A stretch of DNA of 33,658 nucleotides from contig JAPKZA010000450.1 in assembly GCA_026394015.1 (NCBI GenBank), forward strand, positions 1 to 33,658, in the 5' to 3' direction. The notes under the pieces were generated by a model. It had not been told where the DNA came from, searched no databases, and saw nothing but the letters and a program-made list of their open reading frames with translations. Below, in pieces: positions 15,198-24,922 of the stretch. The DNA comes from Acidobacteriota bacterium (GTDB lineage Bacteria > Acidobacteriota > Terriglobia > Bryobacterales > Bryobacteraceae). Position 1 is the first letter of the stretch, and each line of letters starts with the position of its first letter. Made by a program: the position numbers and the translations under genes.

Positions 15198-17012
15198 ATG
15201 AGCGCATACATCGAACAGTTAAAACAACTTTGGCTTCGGCTTACCCTGCGTCAGCAGATCGTTGTCGGCTGCACCGCCGTCCTGCTGCTCGGCGGCATCC
15301 TCTTCGCCTCGCGTCATCAAAAAGAGCAAAATTTCAAACCACTTTTTCAAAACGTCAGCGGAGAAGATGCCGGCCTCATCGTCAATCGCCTCCGCGAAAC
15401 CGGAACCGAATTCCGGCTGGCCGACAATGGCACCACCATCAAGGTGCCGGGCGAAAAACTCGACGAACTCCGCATCCAAATGGCCTCCGCCGGACTCCCC
15501 AAAACCGGCCGCATTGGCTTCGAACTGTTCGACAAAGCCAATTTCGGAGCCAGCGAATTCTCCGAACAAGTCAACTCCCCCCGCGCCGTCGAAGGCGAAC
15601 TCGAACGCTCAGTCATGTCTCTCAGTGAGGTCGAACAAGCTCGGGTCCACATCACCTTCGCAAAAAATAGTATCTTCCTCGAACGCCGCGAAGCAGCCAA
15701 AGCCAGTGTAATGGTCAAGCTTCGCGCCGGATCGAAGCTCTCGCCTCAAAACGTCCAGGCCATCGCCCACCTTACTGCGAGTGCGGTCGAAGGGCTGACG
15801 CCCAATCAGATCTCGGTCCTCGATATGCGCGGCAATCTGCTCAGCCGCCCGAAGAAGGATGATCCCAATGGAACGGAACCATCGGAAGCCATTATTGCGT
15901 ACCGCACGACTCTCGAAAAAGACCTGCTGCGCAAGATTCAAGATACGCTGGAGCCTCTCCTCGGTGCTGAACGTTTCCGCGCTGCCGTCTCGCTCGATTG
16001 CGATCTATCGAGTGGCGATCAGAGCGAAGAAACCTACGATCCTACCCGCTCTGTGATGCTCACCGCCCAACGCTCCGAAGACGGCTCCGGCGTCCCCGCT
16101 CCGAATGGAGTACCCGGCACACCGTCCAATCTCCCCCGCCCCACCTCGCGGCCCGGCAGTGGCCCGAACGCTGGCGTCTATCGCAAAATGGAGAACACGA
16201 CGTTTCAAACCAGCCGTGTCGTCCGCCGCATCCAGTTCCCGCAAGGGCAACTGAAGCGCCTTTCCGTATCCGTATTACTCGACCACACGGTCCGGTTTGA
16301 AGGCCAAAAACAAATCATCGAAGCCCCCAAACCCGAGCGGCTGAAGGCCATTCGGGAAGTAGTCGCCGCCGTCGTCGGCTTCCAGGAGAGTCGCGGCGAC
16401 CTACTCACCGTCGAAGCCCTCCCGTTTGACGCCGCCCACGGCACCATCGAACCCCCACCCGTCCTAGTGTCGAAAGCCCGTATCACCCTGCCGGCGTTCA
16501 TCCCCGAATGGCTCCGACTCCCCCTCGAAGGCCACGCCCAGTGGATGGTCGAACAGCAATGGCTACCGGTCCTCATCATCGTGATCGTCCTTGCCGTCCT
16601 TGCCATCCCGCTGCTCCTCATCCGTAAAACCATCCGCATCGCGAAAGTATTCCGACTACGAGCCGCCGAAAAGAAAGCAGCACTTGCGATCGCGGCCAAA
16701 GATAAGGAGAAGGGTATCCTCGAAGGCGGCTCAGCCGCCGCGCTCGACGCTCCCCAGGATCGAGAAAGCCTCGAAAACGGCGCAAACCCCGCCCGCGACA
16801 CCAAAGGCGATATGAGACGCCTCCGCGATCAACTCGCTCAGGAAGCCGCCGATCGAGATCGGTTGACCATGGAAGCAATCCAATCCCTCCGGCCCGGCGA
16901 AGTGCAAGTCAGCCGGCTGGACATCCTGCAGAAGTTCCTCGCCGAAGAGGTCGAAAAAGAACCCGAGCGCATGGCCCACATCGTCCGCGTCTGGCTGCGC
17001 GAGTCCGAATAA
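15198..17012 (+). CDS. fliF: Flagellar MS-ring protein FliF
   Basis: A 604-residue protein with a first membrane helix at about 20-38, YscJ/FliF ring-building domains (LFQNVSGEDAGLIVNRLRETG, ARVHITFAK, VEGLTPNQISVLDMRGNLLS), a low-complexity periplasmic loop rich in Pro, Gly and Ser (about 285-315), and a second membrane helix at about 455-475. The cytoplasmic tail ends in QVSRLDILQKFLAEEVEKEPERMAHIVRVWLRES, which reads like the FliG-binding part. FliF forms the base ring in the inner membrane. Length and order are normal. No strong Shine-Dalgarno precedes the ATG. Confidence 0.96.
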   Translation: MSAYIEQLKQLWLRLTLRQQIVVGCTAVLLLGGILFASRHQKEQNFKPLFQNVSGEDAGLIVNRLRETGTEFRLADNGTTIKVPGEKLDELRIQMASAGLPKTGRIGFELFDKANFGASEFSEQVNSPRAVEGELERSVMSLSEVEQARVHITFAKNSIFLERREAAKASVMVKLRAGSKLSPQNVQAIAHLTASAVEGLTPNQISVLDMRGNLLSRPKKDDPNGTEPSEAIIAYRTTLEKDLLRKIQDTLEPLLGAERFRAAVSLDCDLSSGDQSEETYDPTRSVMLTAQRSEDGSGVPAPNGVPGTPSNLPRPTSRPGSGPNAGVYRKMENTTFQTSRVVRRIQFPQGQLKRLSVSVLLDHTVRFEGQKQIIEAPKPERLKAIREVVAAVVGFQESRGDLLTVEALPFDAAHGTIEPPPVLVSKARITLPAFIPEWLRLPLEGHAQWMVEQQWLPVLIIVIVLAVLAIPLLLIRKTIRIAKVFRLRAAEKKAALAIAAKDKEKGILEGGSAAALDAPQDRESLENGANPARDTKGDMRRLRDQLAQEAADRDRLTMEAIQSLRPGEVQVSRLDILQKFLAEEVEKEPERMAHIVRVWLRESE

Positions 17013-17033
17013 CTGGAGACCGATAAAAAACCT

Positions 17034-18080
17034 ATGTCAGCTCCCGATACCCCCGCCCCCGCTCCGACACGACCCAAACTGCCTGGCATGCGCAAAGCCG
17101 CCATGCTCATGGTGATCCTCGGCGAAGGGACCAGTGCCAAACTCATGCAGTGCCTGGACGAAGAGGAGGTACATTTCATCGGTCGCGAGATCGCCCGCAT
17201 CCCCCACATGAACTCCGAAACCGCCGAGTTAATTCTCGAAGAGTACTACCAAATGACGATCGCCCACGAGTATGTTCTCAAGGGCGGCGTGGACTACGCC
17301 AAGAAAATCCTGCTCAATGCCTTCTCACCCGACCATGCCCAATTTTTACTCGATCGTCTAATGAAGACGATCGGCGTCGATGCCGCGAACTTCGACGCCC
17401 TCCAGAAAGCAGATCCGCAGCAACTGGCCAAATTCATCCACAGCGAACACCCGCAAACCATTGCCCTCATTCTTTCTCACCTGAACTCCTCCCAAGCCGC
17501 TGCCCTATTAAACGCGCTCCCCGGTGAAATCCGCGCCGACGTGGCCCTCCGCATGGCCAATCTGGACCAGATCTCGCCGGACATCATCGCCCGGATTGCC
17601 ACCATCATCGGGCAAAAACTCAAAAACCTCGGCGAACTCAGCCGCGAATCCTACGGCGGCGTCCGCGCTGTCGCCGAAATGTTCAATCGCCTCGACACGG
17701 CCTCCAGCAAAGAAATACTCGAAAAAATCGAGGGAGAAGACCCCGCCCTCGTCGAAACAGTTCGCCACCTCATGTTCGTTTTCGAAGACCTCTTGGCCAT
17801 CGACCAGGGCGCAATCAAGGAAATCCTGTCTCGTGTCGACCGCAAGATTTTGACCGTGGCTCTCAAAGGAACCAGCGAACAACTCCGCAACCACTTCCTG
17901 GGCTGTATGTCCCAACGGGGCTCGGAAATGATGCGCGAAGACATGGATTCGCTCGGACCGATCAAAATCAAAGACGTCGAAAGCGCGCAACAACAAGTCA
18001 TTGCTGTCGTCCGCCAGTTGGAAAACGACGGCACAATCAGCATGAAGGGCGGCGGTGGCGGCGATCAATATGTCGTCTAG
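17034..18080 (+). CDS. fliG: Flagellar motor switch protein FliG
   Basis: A 348-residue switch protein. It shows the N-terminal FliF-binding domain (KAAMLMVILGE), the middle domain with EHPQT near residue 138 and IIARIATIIGQKLKNLGE, and the C-terminal torque domain with VETVRHLMFVFEDLL, ILSRVDRKILTVALKGTSEQLRNHFLGCMSQRGSEMMREDMDS. It ends in a Gly-rich tail. It transmits torque from the stator and sets rotation direction. A GGAG at 17015-17018 precedes the ATG by 15 bases. Its end overlaps the start of fliH by 11 bases. Confidence 0.97.
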   Translation: MSAPDTPAPAPTRPKLPGMRKAAMLMVILGEGTSAKLMQCLDEEEVHFIGREIARIPHMNSETAELILEEYYQMTIAHEYVLKGGVDYAKKILLNAFSPDHAQFLLDRLMKTIGVDAANFDALQKADPQQLAKFIHSEHPQTIALILSHLNSSQAAALLNALPGEIRADVALRMANLDQISPDIIARIATIIGQKLKNLGELSRESYGGVRAVAEMFNRLDTASSKEILEKIEGEDPALVETVRHLMFVFEDLLAIDQGAIKEILSRVDRKILTVALKGTSEQLRNHFLGCMSQRGSEMMREDMDSLGPIKIKDVESAQQQVIAVVRQLENDGTISMKGGGGGDQYVV

Positions 18081-18768
18081 GATCATGCGCGGCGCCGACC
18101 TGCCGATCACGGAACAGTGGCTGGTCGTCCCCAATGATTTCGCCCATGGCGACATCACCCACGGCGACGCGCAAGGCAGGGAGGAACGTGGTCATGAGGA
18201 GTTACATCAACAACAAGCCAATCGAATCACCCAACTCGAACGCCAACTCGCCGGCCTCGAAGCGGAGTTGCCAGGCCGCTTAGAACAGGCCCGTCAGGTC
18301 GGCCTGCGGGATGGCGAAACCGCGGGTTTGGCCAAGGCTCACGCCCTGCTCGACGCCGCCATTCAAAAACTCGCCCGCGCCGTCGCCGAAGTTGTCGGTT
18401 ATCGGGCCGACTATCGACGAGAAAGCGAACAGGAACTCGTCAAACTCAGCACCGCCATCGCCCGCAAGGTCCTCCGACGCGAGCTAACCGTCGACCCGAC
18501 TTCGCTCCAGGGCGTCATCAAGGCCGCCCTCGAAGGCCTCAATGCCAGCGAAATTTATCGCATTCGCCTCGCCGCACCCGACGCGGCCTCCCTCGAACGC
18601 CATATCCACGCGATGGGCCTGCCCCAAACCATTGAAATCTGCGCCGACCCCGCTCTTGAGCGCGGAGCCGTTCTCTTTGAAACCGTCCGCGGCCTCGTCG
18701 ACGCCGGGGTCCAGACCCAACTCGGAGAAATCGAACGCGGCTTCGCCGACCTCGCCAACGCCCGCTAA
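18070..18768 (+). CDS. fliH: Flagellar assembly protein FliH
   Basis: A 232-residue regulator of the export ATPase FliI. A charged N-terminal region is followed by a long coiled coil (about residues 45-85: QQQANRITQLERQLAGLEAE) and a C-terminal FliH domain with KLSTAIARKVLRRELTVDP, then DPALERGAVLFETVRGLVDAGVQTQLGEI. This C-terminal half also resembles the peripheral stalk of ATP synthases. ATG 18070 is chosen; a GTG at 18055 in the same frame would add five residues. The start lies inside the end of fliG. fliI follows after 9 bases. Confidence 0.9.
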   Translation: MSSRIMRGADLPITEQWLVVPNDFAHGDITHGDAQGREERGHEELHQQQANRITQLERQLAGLEAELPGRLEQARQVGLRDGETAGLAKAHALLDAAIQKLARAVAEVVGYRADYRRESEQELVKLSTAIARKVLRRELTVDPTSLQGVIKAALEGLNASEIYRIRLAAPDAASLERHIHAMGLPQTIEICADPALERGAVLFETVRGLVDAGVQTQLGEIERGFADLANAR

Positions 18769-18777
18769 CCCTCTCCC

Positions 18778-20106
18778 ATGCCTACCCTCGACCGCCTCGA
18801 CTCCACCCGCTATCTCCGCAGCCTCGCCCGCATGTCCACGACCGTAGCCAGCGGCAAGGTCGCCCAACAAATCGGCCTCCTCGTCGAATCGGACGGACCC
18901 GCCGCCGGCCTCGGCGATTTCTGCGAAATCCGCGCCGCCAACGGACGAACCATCCGAACCCAAGTCATCGGCTTCCGAAGTGGCAAACTGCTCTCGATGC
19001 CCCTCGAAGAAACCGATGGCCTCCAAATGGGAGATTGCATCGTGGCGCGCAGCGAAGCCGCCCGCGTACCGGTCGGCAACGCCCTCCTCGGTCGCGTCCT
19101 CGACGGCTTCGGCCGACCCATGGACGGCGGACCCGCCATCGACGCCGAGTCCTATTACCCCCTCTATACCTCCCCTCCCGGCCCCCTCTCCCGGCCCCAC
19201 ATTCACGAACCGCTGATTACCGGAATTCGCGCCATCGATGGCATGCTCCCCTGCGGGAAGGGCCAGCGCATCGGCCTGTTCGGAGGAAGCGGCGTCGGCA
19301 AAAGCACCCTCCTCGGATGCATGTCGAAACACAACTTCGCCGACGTCAGCGTCATTGCCCTCATCGGCGAACGGAATCGGGAAGTTCGCGGGTTCATCGA
19401 GCATGAACTCGGCAAAGAAGGCCTCGCCCGCTCGGTCGTCATCGTCGCCACCTCCGACCAACCAGCACCCTTGCGCCTTCGCGCCGCCTTCGTCGCCCTC
19501 GCCATCTCGGAATACTTCCGCGACCAAAACAAAGCGGTCCTCCTCGTCATGGACTCGGTTACCCGTCTCGCCATGGCCCAACGCGAAATCGGCCTCGCCG
19601 CCGGAGAACCGCCCAGCCAAAAGGGCTACCCGCCCTCCGTCTTCAACCTGCTCCCAAAAATCTTCGAACGCGCCGGCAATTTCGAAGGCGGCTCCATCAC
19701 CGGCTTCTTCACGGTACTCGTCGAAGGAGACGATTTCAACGAACCCATCTGCGATGCCACCCGCGGCATCCTCGACGGCCACATCATCCTCTCCCGCGAT
19801 CTCGGCGCCGCCGGCCACTACCCCGCCATCGATATCCTCCAGTCCGTCAGTCGCCTTTCCAGCCAAATCGCTACCCCCGGCCAAAAAGACGCCATGCGCA
19901 AAATCCGCGAAGCCATGTCCGCCTACCATCGCGCCGAAGATCTCATTAACCTCGGTGCCTATGCCGCGGGCAGCAACCCCCAACTCGACGCCGCCATCCG
20001 CACCCGCCAGTCGCTCGAACTCTTTCTTCGCCAGCCACCGGAAGAAAAGGTCACCCGTGACGGCACCCTCCAACGACTCACTGCCCTCGCCACCGAACTA
20101 GCCTAA
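18778..20106 (+). CDS. fliI: Flagellum-specific export ATPase FliI
   Basis: A 442-residue ATPase of the F1-beta/type III export family. It has the Walker A motif GGSGVGKST (168-176), GERNREVRGF, a Walker B region LLVMDSVTRLAMAQREI (Asp259), and GSITGFFTVLVEGDD...DATRGILDGHIILSR. It powers flagellar protein export with FliH and FliJ. Length and residues are normal. A 529-residue reading frame on the opposite strand covers the gene and is a compositional shadow. Confidence 0.97.
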   Translation: MPTLDRLDSTRYLRSLARMSTTVASGKVAQQIGLLVESDGPAAGLGDFCEIRAANGRTIRTQVIGFRSGKLLSMPLEETDGLQMGDCIVARSEAARVPVGNALLGRVLDGFGRPMDGGPAIDAESYYPLYTSPPGPLSRPHIHEPLITGIRAIDGMLPCGKGQRIGLFGGSGVGKSTLLGCMSKHNFADVSVIALIGERNREVRGFIEHELGKEGLARSVVIVATSDQPAPLRLRAAFVALAISEYFRDQNKAVLLVMDSVTRLAMAQREIGLAAGEPPSQKGYPPSVFNLLPKIFERAGNFEGGSITGFFTVLVEGDDFNEPICDATRGILDGHIILSRDLGAAGHYPAIDILQSVSRLSSQIATPGQKDAMRKIREAMSAYHRAEDLINLGAYAAGSNPQLDAAIRTRQSLELFLRQPPEEKVTRDGTLQRLTALATELA

Positions 20107-20111
20107 CTCCC

Positions 20112-20561
20112 ATGAAACGCTACGCCTTCTCCCTCGCCGGAGTCCTCCGTCTCCGCGTCCAGCAGGCCGAAGCCGCCGAAGCCAAACTAGCCTTCCTCTA
20201 CGCCGAGCTACAAACCATCCAAACCCGGCAGCAGGAGTTTGACGACCAACTCCAAAAAGACCAGGACGAACTTCTCACCCCCAACCGCGTCCTCGCCGCC
20301 GAATCGCTCCTCCAAATGGACGCCTACCGTCGTTGGGCCGCCATCGAGCGACGACGCCAGACCCAAGTGGCCGCCCAATGCATCGCCCGGATCCAGGAAC
20401 AGAACGCTCGCGTCATCGAAGCCAAACGAAATCAACAACTTCTCGAGAAACTCAGGGACCGCACCCGCCAACGCTGGGAACTCGATAACGCTCGCGAGGA
20501 ACAGGCCCTAGCCGAAGAAGCGTTCATGAGCCAATGGGGTAAGCACCAAGGTGGCCAGTAG
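20112..20561 (+). CDS. fliJ: Flagellar export protein FliJ
   Basis: A 149-residue, almost wholly coiled-coil protein beginning KRYAFSLAGVLRLRVQQAEAAE, the typical FliJ start. FliJ binds the FliI hexamer and carries export chaperones. It starts 5 bases after fliI. It is the last flagellar gene seen here: the next gene is pyruvate carboxylase, so fliK, flgD, flgE and later genes must be elsewhere. Confidence 0.9.
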   Translation: MKRYAFSLAGVLRLRVQQAEAAEAKLAFLYAELQTIQTRQQEFDDQLQKDQDELLTPNRVLAAESLLQMDAYRRWAAIERRRQTQVAAQCIARIQEQNARVIEAKRNQQLLEKLRDRTRQRWELDNAREEQALAEEAFMSQWGKHQGGQ

Positions 20562-20602
20562 CCTATGCCACACTAGGAAAACTGCTTTCCTGCGTGCCCC
20601 CT

Positions 20603-23600
20603 ATGCGAAAACTTCTAGCTCTCAACCGCGGCGAAATCGCCATCCGCATCCTTCGTGCCGCCAACGAACTCGGGATCCGAACCGTCGCCGTCTACTCCCA
20701 GGAAGATCGGCTCAGCCTCCACCGCTTCAAGGCCGACGAAGCCTACCTGATCGGCGAAGGCAAAGGCCCCGTCCAAGCTTATCTCGACGTTGACGGCATC
20801 TGCGCGCTCGCCGCCGAAAAAGGTGTCGACGCCATCCACCCCGGCTACGGATTCCTCAGCGAAAATCCCGCCCTCCCCCGCGCCTGCGAAAAGTACGGCA
20901 TCACCTTCATCGGACCCAGCGCCGACCTCCTTGAAATGCTCGGCGACAAAACCGCCGCCCGCCGCCTCGCCGAAAAAGCCAACGTCGCCGTCGTACCGGG
21001 CACCGAAAAACCCATCAAGGATCCCGCCAAAGCCGTCGCCGCCGCCGAGAAAATCGGCTTCCCCGTCATCGTCAAAGCAGCCTTCGGCGGAGGCGGCCGT
21101 GGCATGCGCGTCGTGGAAACCGCCGAAGAACTCCCCGCCCGCCTCGCCGAAGCCCAAGCCGAAGCCGCCGCCGCCTTCGGCAACGACTCCGTCTTCATCG
21201 AACGCTATATCCGCCGCCCCCGCCACGTCGAAGTCCAAATCCTCGCCGACAAGCACGGCGAAGTCATCCACCTCTACGAACGCGATTGCTCCGTCCAGCG
21301 ACGCCATCAAAAGGTCGTCGAAGTCGCCCCGGCCATCGGCCTCGACCCGCGCATCCGCCAGGAACTCGCCGACGCCGCCGTTCGCCTCGCCCGTCAAGCG
21401 GGCTACTACAACGCCGGAACCGTCGAATTCCTCGTCGACACCGACACCGGCGACTGGTTCTTTATCGAAGTCAATCCGCGCGTCCATGTCGAACACACCG
21501 TCACCGAGATGATCACCGGCATTGACATCGTTCACTGCCAAATCCAAATCGCGCAAGGCTTCGCTCTGCACGGCCAGGAGATGAACCTCCCCGCCCAGGA
21601 CAAAATCCCCCTTCATGGCACCGCCCTCCAGTGCCGCGTCACCACCGAAGATGCCGCCAACGGCTTCGTCCCCGACTACGGCAAAATTCAAACCTATCGC
21701 TCCCCCGCCGGCTTCGGCATCCGCCTCGATGGCGCCAGCGCCTACGGCGGTGCCGTCATCACCCCGTTCTACGACTCGCTCCTCGTCAAAGTCACCGCCT
21801 GGGGCAGAGATTTCCCCGAAGCCTGCGCCCGCATGGACCGCGGCCTCCGCGAATTCCGCATCCGCGGCGTCAAAACCAATGTCCCCTTCCTCGAAAACGT
21901 CGTCAACCACCCCGAGTTCCAGGCCGGACGCATCAATACGTCTTTCCTGGCCAACACCCCCTCTCTGTTTCAGTTCTCCAAACGTAAAGACCGCGCCACC
22001 AAGTTACTAACATACTTAGGCGACGTTACTGTCAACGGCAACCCCGAAGTCAAAGGCAAGCGCATTCCGGACGAATGTCGCCCGGCCAGCCTCCCCCCGC
22101 ACAATCCTCTCCCCCCGCCGCCCGGCACCCGCCAACGCCTCGACGAACTGGGCCCCGAAAAGTTCGCGGCCTGGATGCGCAAGGAAAAGCGCCTCCTCCT
22201 CACCGATACCACCTTCCGCGACGCGCACCAATCCCTCTTCGCTACCCGCGTCCGCACCTACGACATGCTCGCGATCGCCAACTATGTCGCGCACGAACTC
22301 CCCAATCTGTTCTCCCTCGAAATGTGGGGCGGAGCCACCTTCGACGTCTCCATGCGCTTCCTCCTCGAAGACCCCTGGCAGCGCCTTCGTCTCCTCCGCA
22401 CGGCCGTCCCGAACATCTGCTTCCAGATGTTACTCCGCGCCTCCAACGCCGTCGGCTACACCGCCTATCCGGACAACGTCGTCCGCGAGTTCATCGCCGG
22501 CGCGGCCGAAAACGGCATCGATATCTTCCGCATCTTCGACTCCCTCAACTGGCTGCCGAATATGAAGGTCCCCATGGAGGCCGTCCGCAGAACCACCCGG
22601 CTCTGCGAAGGTGCCATCTGTTACACCGGAGATATCCTCGACCCCAAACGCGATAAGTACCCACTTACCTATTACGTCGAAATGGCGAAGGAGATGGAAA
22701 AAATGGGCGCCCACATCCTGGGCATTAAGGACATGGCCGGCTTACTCAAACCCTACGCCGCCCAGAAACTTATCAAAACCCTACGCGATGAAGTCGGCAT
22801 CCCCGTCCACTTCCACACCCACGACACGAGCGGCATTAACGCCTCGTCCATCCTGAAAGCCTCCGACGCTGGAGTCGACGCCGCCGACGCCGCTCTCGCC
22901 TCCATGTCCGGCACCACCTCCCAACCCAACCTGAACTCCCTGGTCGCCGCCCTCCAAAACACTCCACGGGCAACCGGCCTCAACCTCGACGCCCTCAACC
23001 GGTGCTCCGATTACTGGGAAGCCGTCCGCCCCTTCTATATGCCCTTCGATAGCGGCCTTCGCTCCGGTACCGCTGAAGTCTACCTGCACGAAATGCCCGG
23101 CGGCCAGTTTACTAATTTGAAGGAACAGGCCGAGGGCATGGGCCTCGGGCCGAAATGGAACGAAATCGCCCGCACGTACTCCGAAGTCAATATGGCCTTT
23201 GGCGACATCGTCAAAGTAACTCCGTCTTCGAAGGTCGTCGGCGACATGGCCATCTTCCTCGTCTCTCACGGCCTCACCATGGCCGACATCGAAAAGCTCG
23301 GTCCCAACCACACCGTAACCCTCCCCAATTCGGTCATCGACATGTTCGAAGGCTCGCTCGGCGAACCGCCTGGAGGTTGGCCGAAAAAGCTGGCCAACGT
23401 CATCTTGAAGGGCGGCAAACCCCGCAAAGGTCGGCCCGGCGCCCTCCTCCCCGCCGTCGATCTCAAAGAAACCGAAGCCACCATCGAAAAGAAGATCGGG
23501 CGCAAACCCTCCCGCACTGACGTCCTCAGCTACCTCATGTACCCCGAGGTCTTCACCAAGTTCGCCCAAAGCCACCAGCAGTACGGCGACCTGGAAGCCC

Positions 23601-24040
23601 TCCCCACGCCGCAATTCTTCTACGGCATGAAGCGGGGCGAAGAGATCGCCGTCGAAATCGAACCCGGCAAAAGCCTCATCCTGAAGTTCCAAACCATGTC
23701 CGATCCTCACCCGGATGGCACCCGCACCGTCTTCTTCGACCTCAACGGCCAACCCCGCGAAGTCGTCGTTCGGGACCGCAGCCTCATCGCCGTCACCGCC
23801 TCCCGACTCAAGGCCGACCCCGCCCACCCCGGCCACGTCGGCGCTCCCATCCCCGGATCCGTCTCCTCGGTGGCCGTCGAAGTCGGCCAAGTCATCGAAA
23901 AAGGCGAGCGCCTCCTCGTCATGGAAGCCATGAAGATGCAAACCACCGTCTATTCCCCGGTCACCGGTAAGGTAACCCAGAAGTTAGTCAACGCCGGTCA
24001 GCAGGTCGATTCCAAAGACCTGCTCCTGGTCATTGAGTAA
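20603..24040 (+). CDS. pyc: Pyruvate carboxylase
   Basis: A 1145-residue single-chain pyruvate carboxylase (EC 6.4.1.1), making oxaloacetate from pyruvate, bicarbonate and ATP. The biotin carboxylase domain (about 1-450) has the Gly-rich ATP loop GGGGRGM and the region EVNPRVHVEHTVTEMITGID. The carboxyltransferase domain starts with DTTFRDAHQSLFATRVRTYDM at about residue 530 and includes GIKDMAGLLKP and HFHTHDTSG. The C-terminal biotin carrier has EAMKM with Lys1111 as the biotin site. ATG 20603 (MRKLLAL) is preferred; a GTG at 20594 is in frame but gives an unusual N-terminus. All domains are complete. It follows fliJ by 41 bases and is joined to the next gene by 3 bases. Confidence 0.97.
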   Translation: MRKLLALNRGEIAIRILRAANELGIRTVAVYSQEDRLSLHRFKADEAYLIGEGKGPVQAYLDVDGICALAAEKGVDAIHPGYGFLSENPALPRACEKYGITFIGPSADLLEMLGDKTAARRLAEKANVAVVPGTEKPIKDPAKAVAAAEKIGFPVIVKAAFGGGGRGMRVVETAEELPARLAEAQAEAAAAFGNDSVFIERYIRRPRHVEVQILADKHGEVIHLYERDCSVQRRHQKVVEVAPAIGLDPRIRQELADAAVRLARQAGYYNAGTVEFLVDTDTGDWFFIEVNPRVHVEHTVTEMITGIDIVHCQIQIAQGFALHGQEMNLPAQDKIPLHGTALQCRVTTEDAANGFVPDYGKIQTYRSPAGFGIRLDGASAYGGAVITPFYDSLLVKVTAWGRDFPEACARMDRGLREFRIRGVKTNVPFLENVVNHPEFQAGRINTSFLANTPSLFQFSKRKDRATKLLTYLGDVTVNGNPEVKGKRIPDECRPASLPPHNPLPPPPGTRQRLDELGPEKFAAWMRKEKRLLLTDTTFRDAHQSLFATRVRTYDMLAIANYVAHELPNLFSLEMWGGATFDVSMRFLLEDPWQRLRLLRTAVPNICFQMLLRASNAVGYTAYPDNVVREFIAGAAENGIDIFRIFDSLNWLPNMKVPMEAVRRTTRLCEGAICYTGDILDPKRDKYPLTYYVEMAKEMEKMGAHILGIKDMAGLLKPYAAQKLIKTLRDEVGIPVHFHTHDTSGINASSILKASDAGVDAADAALASMSGTTSQPNLNSLVAALQNTPRATGLNLDALNRCSDYWEAVRPFYMPFDSGLRSGTAEVYLHEMPGGQFTNLKEQAEGMGLGPKWNEIARTYSEVNMAFGDIVKVTPSSKVVGDMAIFLVSHGLTMADIEKLGPNHTVTLPNSVIDMFEGSLGEPPGGWPKKLANVILKGGKPRKGRPGALLPAVDLKETEATIEKKIGRKPSRTDVLSYLMYPEVFTKFAQSHQQYGDLEALPTPQFFYGMKRGEEIAVEIEPGKSLILKFQTMSDPHPDGTRTVFFDLNGQPREVVVRDRSLIAVTASRLKADPAHPGHVGAPIPGSVSSVAVEVGQVIEKGERLLVMEAMKMQTTVYSPVTGKVTQKLVNAGQQVDSKDLLLVIE

Positions 24041-24043
24041 TCC

Positions 24044-24922
24044 GTGCAAGCCGCCTACCAGTTCGCGCGCCGCCTCGCCCTCACCGGAATGGCGGTCAGC
24101 GGACTGCTGGCGGTCCTCAAGATCATCGTCGGCACCCAGGCCCACTCCACCTCCGTCCTCGCCGACGGCTTTGAATCGGCCGCTGATGTCGTCAGCAGCG
24201 GTCTCGTCTGGCTCGGCCTCACCGTCGCCTCTCGCCCGGCCGACGAGAACCACCCCTACGGCCACGGCCGCTTCGAAATCCTCACCGGCTTCGCCATGGG
24301 CTGCATTCTCTCCGCCACCGGCGTCGCCATCTGCTGGCGGAGCTGGAGCAAGGTCGGCGTCGCCGAACAGCCCCCCGAAGCTTGGGCCCTTTGGGCCATC
24401 GTCATCTCCATCGCCGCGAAAGCCGCCCTCTCCTGGACCAAGCTCCATTTCGGCAAAAACCTCGGCAGCGCTTCCCTCCTCGCCGACGGGCAAAACGATT
24501 TCGTCGATATCCTCTCCGGCTCCGTCGCTCTTGCCGCCCTCGGCCTTACCCTCTACAATCCCGGTCGCTTCGTCGAAGCCGATCACCTGGGCGGAATCGC
24601 CGTCGGCTTAATCGTCAGCTTCCTCGGCACTCAAGTCATCCGGGAAACTGCCATGCAACTCATGGACACGATGCCCGACGACGACAAACTCCGCGCCGTC
24701 CGCGACGTCGCCCTGCAAGTTCCCGGAGCCCGCGCCGTCGAAAAGTGTTACGCCCGAAAAACCGGCCTGCAATATCACGTCGACCTCCACCTCCAAGTCG
24801 ACTCCCACCTCAGCGTCCGCGACTCCCACCTCATCTCCGGCAAAGTCAAAACCGCCATCAAGCACAAACTGCCGTGGGTCCAAAACGTTCTCGTCCACGT
24901 CGAACCCTGGGAAGACGACTAG
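24044..24922 (+). CDS. Cation diffusion facilitator (Zn/Co/Fe-type efflux)
   Basis: A 292-residue CDF protein from GTG 24044, only 3 bases after the pyruvate carboxylase stop. It has about six membrane helices. Helix 2 holds SVLADGFESAAD (Asp41, Asp48), then HPYGHGRFE (70-78), a family signature. Helix 5 has LLADGQNDFVD (Asp148, Asp152, Asp155). A soluble C-terminal domain of about 90 residues ends in HVEPWEDD. CDF proteins export divalent metals in exchange for protons; the metal is not readable. Its stop overlaps the convergent gene's stop (4 bases). Coupling to pyruvate carboxylase is unexpected, although that enzyme needs a divalent metal. Confidence 0.93.
   Translation: MQAAYQFARRLALTGMAVSGLLAVLKIIVGTQAHSTSVLADGFESAADVVSSGLVWLGLTVASRPADENHPYGHGRFEILTGFAMGCILSATGVAICWRSWSKVGVAEQPPEAWALWAIVISIAAKAALSWTKLHFGKNLGSASLLADGQNDFVDILSGSVALAALGLTLYNPGRFVEADHLGGIAVGLIVSFLGTQVIRETAMQLMDTMPDDDKLRAVRDVALQVPGARAVEKCYARKTGLQYHVDLHLQVDSHLSVRDSHLISGKVKTAIKHKLPWVQNVLVHVEPWEDD

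Noticed and set aside
18484-20073. 529-codon open frame antisense to fliI
   Set aside because: It mirrors a complete, well-conserved gene. Its Gly/Asp/Glu/Val-rich product is what the C-rich third positions of fliI give on the other strand.
20575-20591. Inverted repeat AGGAAA-ACTGC-TTTCCT after fliJ as a terminator
   Set aside because: The stem is only six A/T-rich pairs and no T-run follows, so it is unlikely to terminate transcription.
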